Below are positions 57,584-64,000 of a DNA stretch of 64,000 bases, piece by piece; positions within the stretch are counted from its first letter, which is position 1; every line of letters starts with the position of its first letter. Position numbers and translations under genes: made by a program. Below the pieces are notes generated by a model that was not told the DNA's origin, searched no databases, and was given only the letters and a program-made list of their open reading frames with translations. Source of the stretch: Planoprotostelium fungivorum (Eukaryota; Evosea; Variosea; Cavosteliida; Cavosteliaceae). The DNA is taken from assembly GCA_003024175.1 (NCBI GenBank), contig MDYQ01000022.1:248001-312000 (forward strand). Reading direction: 5' to 3'.

Positions 57584-59047
57584 ATGCCACCGAAAAGAGT
57601 GAAGAAAGAAGAGGAACCACCCGTGGAGAAGAAAGCGAAAGTATCACCGCCTGATCCTGATCCTGTATCTGAGTCGGAAGACGATGAGTCGGACAAGCCT
57701 CCTTGCCAATACGGAGCGAATTGTTATCGGAAGGTAATTCACAACGTAGTGATCGACCTCATATCCCAATCAGAATCCGAATCATCTGGCCGAGTTTTAC
57801 CATCCAAAGAAGAAAGCAGCCATCTCTCCACCAAAAATTGTACAGGCTCAGCCTGTTCCCGCTCCTGCAGCAGTATATAATGGTACGTACAAGTTACGAG
57901 ATGAAACTCATGTGTCAGGGGCTTCTAAAAGTGGGGAGGAATACAGCACACTCCTTCGCTTCGCGTTACAGACCGGACGGATCTCAGTGGACGACAAGAG
58001 GAAGTTGAGAGAATATAAGAAGGAGAACAAGATAACGAACGAGGAGCATTCATCTCTGCTCCTCAAGTTCGGTTGGACGGATGAAGAGTATGAAGACGGA
58101 GAGAAGACTGAGGTGAGACTCAGTTCGATTGGCCAAGGACTGAAGCGGAGTAGAAAGATGACGGTATGGACCTGAACGAAGAGAGAAAGGTCATACAGAA
58201 TGGAGGCTTCCAGATCATCAGAATCACAAAGGGAGATAGTGTGAAGAGCAAGGAGTATACCAACATCTTCGCCAAAGTGAGATTGAAGAGGGAGGAGAAT
58301 CTGAGAGAAATAGGTGTCCACACAATTCTACGACACCATGTCCAAAGCGCAGGGTGATGAGACAGTGAGGGCGACAAATTGATCTCCGCAGGTAATTACA
58401 CAGTCACAGAAATTGGGGTGGTAGCGAATGCTGCGTTGTACAAAGGGTACCAACAGAAGAAGGTGAACGACACTTGGAACTCGACTGAGGAGAGAACAGA
58501 TGGAGATCGAGACGAAGAACAATGAGAAGACGAAAGAAGAGTGGGGATTCCACGGTACCACAGAAGATTCAATCCAGAAGATCTCCCAAGGAGGCTTCCT
58601 ACACCCTGCAACCTTGAAGCAGATCCAAAATCAAAACAAGAAGAAGAAGAAGGGAGGAAAAGATAAGCCAGTGGAGCTGTTGGACGATGGTTACTTTGGT
58701 CATGGCATCTACTTTACAAAGTTCTCTGACTACGCGTAAGTCATGAGAGTGTGTCTGAGCTGATGGGGTAGTATGTGGTATTCTGAAGAGAGGAACTCAA
58801 ATCAAGTTTTACTCAGCCACATCATCATGGGTAGACCGTACCAATGCAATAAGAGGTGAATCTCGCGTCATTCAATGTTGATACGAACCGGCGCAGAATG
58901 GACGGGCAAGGGTTAGTGCCGGGGTATGACACACACACCTCACCAAAAGGAAACGAGATCGTCGTATTTGAGCCAGCACAGATTCTGCCCAGATACATCA
59001 TCACCTTTGATAAGAAAGAAGCCAAGGAGAGAGAGCAAGAGAGCTGA
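57584..59047 (+). CDS. PBZ zinc-finger poly(ADP-ribose) polymerase-family protein
   Basis: A Lys/Glu-rich N-terminus (nuclear-signal-like PPKRVKKEEE) leads to a PBZ finger (PPCQYGANCYRKNPNHLAEF then YHPKK, with the C-x5-C-x6-H-x5-H pattern). A helical segment follows (GEEYSTLLRFALQTGRIS, KLREYKKENKIT). The PARP catalytic domain contains EEWGFHGTTEDS (H), GHGIYFTKFSDYAMWYS (Y), LLSHIIMGRPYQC, PGYDTHTSPKGNEIVVFEPA (E) and QILPRYIITF. The H-Y-E triad of polymerising PARPs is complete, so chain synthesis is possible. PBZ binds poly(ADP-ribose). PBZ plus PARP is known from dictyostelid ADPRT proteins and suggests DNA-damage signalling. No BRCT or regulatory HD (helical) domain is recognised, though the helical segment may stand in. 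The length is about 390 residues. Eight exons joined by frame continuity. Confidence 0.9.
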
Positions 59048-59114
59048 AGGGAAATAAACATCGGTTGTAATCCGTCATAATTTGTTCACAATCACATCGC
59101 ATCACATCACCGAC

Positions 59115-59681
59115 ATGACGCAGACTGGTGGAATAGATGTAGAAGACCATGAAGCAATACGGTATTATCTTGGGTTCAACGACGATGAGATGTCCTTCGT
59201 CGAAGCAGTGACGTACTTCCTCAAATCTGTGGGTTGGACCGAAACATGGACAGTGGCTCTGGTCATTTTCCACATCTTCTCGTTGATTTTGGTGATATCC
59301 ACGCGGCACATGATCAACCTGCAGATGTTCCTCTTCTTCTTTTTTTGTGAGTGTGAGCCTTTGTCATTCATCTGAAGCCTTGCAGTCGGACTGGCTTATA
59401 TATCAGAGCCCATCAATAAATGGGGTAGTGAAAACTGGAGCTCCTTCGCAGAGAGGAATTATTTTGACGATCACGGCTCTTTCATCACCTTCATGTACTC
59501 ACTGCCTCTGATCATCATCCTCTTTGTGATTCTGGTGAGTGCTCTTTGTAACAATGATACGAATGATATGCTGATGGATTAACAGATCAATTTCCTCCGG
59601 ATCATGAGTGATCTATTGGTGAAAGTGAAGAGAGCTGAGATCCGACAAAAGAACAAAAAGAGTGCGGATAAATCACAGTAG
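59115..59681 (+). CDS. TMEM18: TMEM18 homologue
   Basis: A three-exon gene encodes about 160 residues. Family motifs: FLKSVGWTETWTVALVIFH ('F...V.W.E.W...L..FH'), RHMINLQMFLFFF, AYISEPINKWGSENWSSFA ('AE.IN..A..NW..F') and NYFDDHGSFITFMYSLPLI. Three TM helices and a Lys-rich C-terminal tail (KRAEIRQKNKKSADK) match TMEM18, a nuclear-envelope/ER protein conserved in animals, plants and protists. The function of the family is not settled. Confidence 0.94.
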
Positions 59682-59696
59682 TCAACTATTTTACGT

Positions 59697-61055
59697 TTAA
59701 TCATCCTCTTCTTCTTCCTCATCGCTATTTTCACTCTGTTCCCCGGTGTTCTCCTCTCCGCTCGATTCGTGCCCCGGTTGCTCTGCATTCGGTTTCGATT
59801 GCTCCTCCAGCTCTTGCTCTTCTTTCTTTCTCTTCGCTGCTTCTTCCTTCAGAGTCATCTCCCTTTCCTCCTCGAGCTTTCTCTTCTTCGTCTCCTCCCA
59901 TACATTCCTGGCCTTTTCCAGTGCGTGGTGGATGGCGTCCTGCATGATCATCTGCGCCAGCTCTCGGTTCGATAGCTGATGTTCGACCTCTTGATACAGC
60001 CAGGGAGTGAACACAACCTCTACCTACATTGATGCATTAGATACTACCGGTAGAAAGCTGTTACCTCTCGCAACACTGGATCGTAGAAGTATCCCTTCTC
60101 AGTGAGGTTATCAAATACACGAGGAGCAAGATCTTGCAAATATTGCTTTGCGAAAGACCGAGCATCTGCCTTCTCCTGAATCTTCCTATCTCTTGCGACC
60201 CTCTCTTTTTCTTGGATCAGTCGAGCCTCCTTCTCTTCCTCTTTTCTGCGCTCTTCATCCTCCATTCGTTTGGCGTCCGCCAGCTCGGCAGCCCTTTTAG
60301 CCTCCATGGCGTCTTGATGTGATTGTATGTTGAAGAATTCCTCTTCGTCCCGCACTTCCAAAATGCTCTGCTCCAGCACTTTGGCAACCAACACTGACAG
60401 TAATGGTTCCACCTGCGAATTTGAATGAAACCCCACTATGAATCTCACCTCTCTGTCGAAGTCGAACAGGTCGTTTTCCCAGATTTGTGTCTCTACGTCC
60501 ACTCCGCTCTTCTTCGGTACGTATTTTGGTGTCATAGGCCTCTCTTTAAACTCATCCGTTTGCGTTTGCATATCCTTCTCGACTGGTTTGTCACTGATCT
60601 CCTCCAGATATTCATCTGTTTGAACATCCATGTGTTGCCTTCCTGATACTGGTGGTGGCATGGTTGACATCAAGTCGTCAACGTACTGGAGGTCCTGCAT
60701 TTGTTTCTGACGCAAAAGCTCTTTCTGCCTTCTCAATCTCTCCTTCTCTTTGCGAAGCCTCTCTTCGCCCTCACGCTGAAGCGCCAAAGGTGGAGGAGGT
60801 CCTAAATGTATCGTCACCGGCTGTGCTCTAAGAATATTTGTGTAACAGATGACCTGGGATCTCTTATCACTGCTTACCTTGTGCAGTTGTACCACGACGT
60901 ATGCGCGGATCCGTCATCAGATTGTGTAGGAGGGATTTGTCTGTATCATTTTTGGGATCTCTGAACTTCTTCTTGTTCGCTAATGGTCTCGGTGTTGATG
61001 TGAATGTGTATGAAGAGTTGGCTCCTGTTGAGCCCGCTCGACGGTCCACCAGCAT
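59697..61055 (-). CDS. RSPH3: Radial spoke protein 3 (RSPH3) homologue
   Basis: Diagnostic blocks in order: an N-terminal region with FRDPKNDTDKSLLHNLMTDPR, QPVTIHLGPPPP, then DVQTDEYLEEISDKPVEKD, MQTQTDEF, GVDVETQIWENDLFDFDREV, EPLLSVLVAKVLEQSILEV and a long coiled coil (EERRKEEEKEARLIQEKERV). The later block is RSFAKQYLQDLAPRVFDNL with EKGYFYDPVLREVE. The tail is acidic (NSDEEEEEDD). The QTD and ETQIWENDLFDF motifs are the RSP3 core. In cilia RSP3 homodimers anchor the spoke to the axoneme and bind PKA through an AKAP helix. Its presence means the organism makes motile, spoke-bearing flagella. Five introns are short. The start is the first ATG in frame; a slightly different 5' exon is possible. 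Confidence 0.94.
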
Positions 61056-61206
61056 TGGTGCTGTTGCAGTCCGAAAATTACTTGCATCAACCGTCTCGGT
61101 CTAAATTTAGTGTTTTATAATCATTTATTTAGAAAAACATATATTCGTTGTAGCGGGGGATTGAAGATGAGATGTGGTCATCTGAAGAACATTATTTGCT
61201 AAGAAC

Positions 61207-61706
61207 ATGTCTGGAGCCGCAGCAAACGCAGCAAGCAAAGTCGCCGGAGCTGCCGCAGAGGGAGCTGCCAAAGCAGTCACCAGCGTAGCAGCAAGCAAGC
61301 CAACCCTTCTCTACCCAGTATGTCGTCAGAAAAATCACCTCTCATTGATTTTAGGCCCTTCTTACATTGTCATTCGTTGTTGGAATTGACTACGGCTACC
61401 TGAGAGATTCCGCCATTCAGAAGAAGTACAACACTGGAACATACGGAGCTCAGAGCATCTACAAGGAGTACCTCAAGCTCAAGACTCAACTCCACGGAGA
61501 GGAGAAGAGTGAGTCTTCTTTTTTCCAGCCACTCGACTGACCACATACAGAGCCACAGGGTGAGATTTTCCCCCGACAGTCCTTTTCGTTTCACCCAATT
61601 CCTCAAGTTGCATCTATCACACGTTCCTTCAGCTAACATGTTTGTCTAACGTCACACAGAAAACCTCAACTTCTTCTCTGAGGAGTCCCATGACGCCAAG
61701 CACTGA
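61207..61706 (+). CDS. Small single-TM protein, unknown (possibly mitochondrial)
   Basis: Three exons encode about 115 residues. The N-terminus is Ala-rich (GAAANAASKVAGAAAEGAAK). A single TM helix follows (TLLYPALLTLSFVVGIDYGY, with GxxxG), then a charged tail (AIQKKYNTGTYGAQSIYKEY, ending EESHDAKH). The Ala/Lys-rich start plus one TM with GxxxG recalls mitochondrial inner-membrane subunits such as ATP-synthase subunit e, but homology is not shown. The second intron, about 150 nt, is larger than usual. Confidence 0.7.
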
Positions 61707-61753
61707 GCACACTCAAGTCCCACAGTAGAATAAACACGTGGATACGATCGTCT

Positions 61754-63272
61754 TTAGTCTCTACGAGAGAAGTTGTTGTTTCCGCAGATGGTCAAGGCAT
61801 CTCTGAGCATGGCAGCAGCAGTCGGTGTGGGCTCTCTCTCGTCGACCTTGTGGTACATGGAGCCAAAGAGATCGCTGTCATCTTAAGTCTCCCTCTCTCC
61901 CCTCTTCTCACCTGTGAAACTCCACACCCATCTGCCATCCATCACACAGGGCCAGGAAATCGTCCTTGGGTAACAGCTCCACCTTCACACAGAGCTCCCA
62001 CTTGTCTCCCTCTTCCTCCCTCTTCTCCTCTCCTCCCTGGTTGTCTCTCTTCACTGCAGATGCCACCAGCTTGTACACTTTCCCCGCTGCCTTCGCTTCT
62101 TCGATCTTCTCCTTGGTAATCTCTGTGATTCCCTCCTTCTGTCCCAATCTCAGACATCAAAGAGATGAGGGAAGAGAAGGATGAGAAGAGGAAGAATACC
62201 TCGACATCAGAGAGGGAGAGATGAGATGAAATGACGGTGGAGAAGAGGATGTATAGCTTGCTGGCGGTGTCCGAACCATTGACGTCGAGGGTGGGATCCG
62301 TCTCAGCGATACCTCTCCTCTGAGCTTCCTTCAAGGCAGCCTCGTAGGTCCTTCCGGCCCCCATTTCACAGAGGATGAAGTTACTGGTGGAGTTGAACAC
62401 CCCCCGGATCTCTGTGAACTGTGCCATCGACAGATCGTATCTTCCTATGTTCAACACCGGTAGTCCTCCACACACGGTGGCTCCGTACAGCAAATTCACT
62501 CTCTTCGCTTTCGCCTTCTGCTGTAACTCTCGAAATCCCACAGCGATAGGGCCCTGTCCCTCTCAGACTCTTTCCTCTCTCTCCTCTCACCTTGTTGGCC
62601 AGCACAATGTGTGCTCCTCTCTCCATGGCATTCTTGACGGTGCTCAATCCTGGTTCACCATCCTGTTCTTTCATCAGAGGGAGCGATTCAAGTGGTTTCA
62701 TCAGGTAACTCACGTGGTTGACCGGTGTGGCCTCGAATAAGATGAAGTTGTTGCGGAAGGTCTCAGCAGGGAGGATTTGGTCGTTGAGGAAGATCTAAAG
62801 GATTCAGCGTACTATGTAGTTGGATTCTACCTCAGCTGTGGTCTGCGAGGTACCTGCAGGATAAAACCAGATCTGACTCAGATCCCTGTCGGAAACGTTC
62901 GCTTTTTTGTCTCTGGACAACGAAACTTTGTACGTGGACAGAGGATGCCTGTCTTAGCTCAGGATATCAATGACCCGAGGAATGAATGGCTCACTTGGAC
63001 GTAGTATCAAAATCATCAAAGTTTTCAGAGTCAAAGCCAGTGCCAGTCTTGAGAGCGAGGATCCTTTCTACATCCAGACCATGATGGCTCACCAGGGTTC
63101 CGGAGGAATCACTGACCAATACGAATAAATATCGTATGTTGTGTTTCTCTCTGAGGACTTGTGCTCTTTGTTTGATGATCCTCAACAGAGACTGGCCCAC
63201 AGAACCCACACCAACTAATGCACACCGAATGACGGTCTCACGAGGGACTGTAGGTGAGGATAGACGAAACAT
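61754..63272 (-). CDS. Homoserine dehydrogenase
   Basis: Start MFRLSSPTVPRETV. The Rossmann motif is CALVGVGSVGQSLL. Then DVERILALKTGTGF, FEATPVNH, ERGAHIVLANK ('G.hVvtaNK', with catalytic Lys), VNLLYGATVCGGLPVLN ('EA.V..GlPvi' with the Glu replaced in this reading), RGVFNSTSNFILCEMG ('G..NGT.N.IL' region), AETDPTLDVNGSDTASKLYI ('DP..D..G.D.A.K'), and PTPTAAAMLRDALTI at the C-end. This NAD(P)-dependent enzyme makes homoserine from aspartate semialdehyde, so the organism retains threonine/methionine synthesis. It is monofunctional (no aspartokinase part seen). Intron 1 (about 62797-63000) is unusually long and may hide a small exon. Confidence 0.9.
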
Positions 63273-63377
63273 GTTGGATGATCCTCTGCGAGAAACCTAG
63301 AAATTCCCCGAACAGAGGTTTATACACATTTATTTGTAATTTCTCAACTGCCAATTCAAAAAACAGTTGCCAACAGT
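63273..63377. promoter_or_regulatory. Compact bidirectional promoter region (105 bp)
   Basis: The start codons of the homoserine dehydrogenase gene (-) and the right-edge gene (+) are 105 bp apart. An AT-rich centre (about 63320-63345) and no obvious TATA box are seen. Confidence 0.45.
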
Positions 63378-64000
63378 ATGCCTGGGTGAGTCACCGAGAA
63401 GACAATAGAGTCTGATTCTTTAGCAAAACAAAGAAAGAGTCTTTCTACCTTCTGGACGGTGCGGAAGGAGATGAAGACAGAGTCGATCTTTGGATCTTTC
63501 AGGCAAACGAAGAGGTGGAATTCAATTACGGCACTCTTGAGGGAGAACAAGGTTATGTTAGGTGAGTATATTCGTAACACCGAGCTCACAAATCAGTGAG
63601 GCACAACTAGGACGATGGTTGAGTCCTGTAGACCTTTCGAAAGGTTCTTTCGAATTGTCGGATGAGAAGCCAACTGTCGTGCCTGAAGCTTGGTTGAGGG
63701 ATGGTATGGCTATTCCTGGCAAGATCATGAAATCTAAGAGCAAAACGGTACGATGAGACCCAGATTCATTCACTCACCTTCTTCAGATGGTCGAATTTGA
63801 TCTAAATGACGCAGAGGTGCAGAGTGGGATAGTCAACTGGTACAACTGGTGAGCCAGATCCTGCGAAGAACCCGATCCAACGTTACAGGCACAAAAAGAA
63901 CGGTTCGAAGATCTCTGACAAAGCATTTGGACACGAATACGTCACGCTCCAGAAAAAATCGTACGTGTGGGAGGCAGAGGACACCTCTGAAGAGGAAGAG
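63378..64000 (+). CDS. Unknown protein, 3' part outside window
   Basis: Start MPG splices to KTKKESFYLLDGAEGDEDRV. Exons then give DLWIFQANEEVEFNYGTLEG, VSEAQLGRWLSPVDLSKGSF, VPEAWLRDGMAIPGKIMKSK, MVEFDLNDAEVQSGIVNWYN and HEYVTLQKKSYVWEAEDTSE, running off the right edge. The protein is acidic and soluble, with aromatic residues and no signal peptide or TM helix so far. I do not recognise a family. It is divergent from homoserine dehydrogenase with 105 bp between start codons. Confidence 0.65.

Noticed and set aside
1-64000. tRNA or rRNA genes
   Set aside because: I saw no cloverleaf with a recognisable B-box/T-loop and no rRNA-like conserved sequence; a covariance-model scan was not possible.

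Overview
The window is a gene-dense stretch of a free-living protist nuclear genome. Nearly every gene is cut by very short spliceosomal introns, mostly 32-60 nt, with GTGAGT/GTAAGT-like donors. Neighbouring genes are often only 15-150 bp apart. The gene set fits an amoebozoan: a Rac-type GTPase, a kinase-SH2 (SHK-like) protein, Vps34, IPT/TIG-repeat surface proteins, a BPI/LBP protein and a hevein-lysozyme. A radial spoke protein 3 homologue means the organism can build a motile flagellum, so an amoeboflagellate such as a protosteloid (Planoprotostelium-like) amoeba fits better than a dictyostelid. That placement is inference from gene content, not from a database match. CDS coordinates below are start-codon-to-stop spans that include introns. 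I resolved splice sites by eye from frame continuity and family motifs.

Layout. 1-3.4 kb: an ankyrin protein and a Rac GTPase on the minus strand. 3.8-5.9 kb: a secreted BPI/LBP-family protein (+). 6.2-11.3 kb: an MFS transporter and a PH-kinase-SH2 protein (both -). 12.2-18.3 kb: a membrane FAD reductase of the geranylgeranyl reductase type (+), a zinc alcohol dehydrogenase (-) and a membrane-anchored CCR4/nocturnin-like nuclease (+). 18.9-33.8 kb: one giant gene (+) for a receptor tyrosine kinase-like protein of about 4,300-4,400 residues. It has a signal peptide, two MRH-like modules, a PAN-like module, about 29 IPT/TIG repeats, LRRs, a Pmp-like beta-helix, one TM helix and a kinase with the tyrosine-kinase HRDLAARN loop. 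34-37.3 kb: Vps34 (+). 37.4-48.3 kb: a small secreted protein, a MARK-like kinase, an F-box/MORN protein, a PQ-loop protein, a plant IQM-like protein, a PP2C phosphatase and a hevein-lysozyme. 48.3-50.0 kb: an AT-rich gene-poor island with strong inverted repeats. 50-63.3 kb: a long coiled-coil protein, ALG2, a TM-anchored TRMO, a PBZ-PARP, TMEM18, RSPH3, a small membrane protein and homoserine dehydrogenase. The window ends inside an unknown plus-strand gene.

Two themes stand out. The first is surface recognition and phosphotyrosine signalling: the giant receptor kinase lies in the same window as an SH2 kinase, Rac and Vps34. The second is predation and defence: BPI/LBP and chitin-binding lysozyme, both with signal peptides. 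Tandem minisatellites sit inside introns of at least three genes. The giant receptor is the best candidate for an undescribed system.
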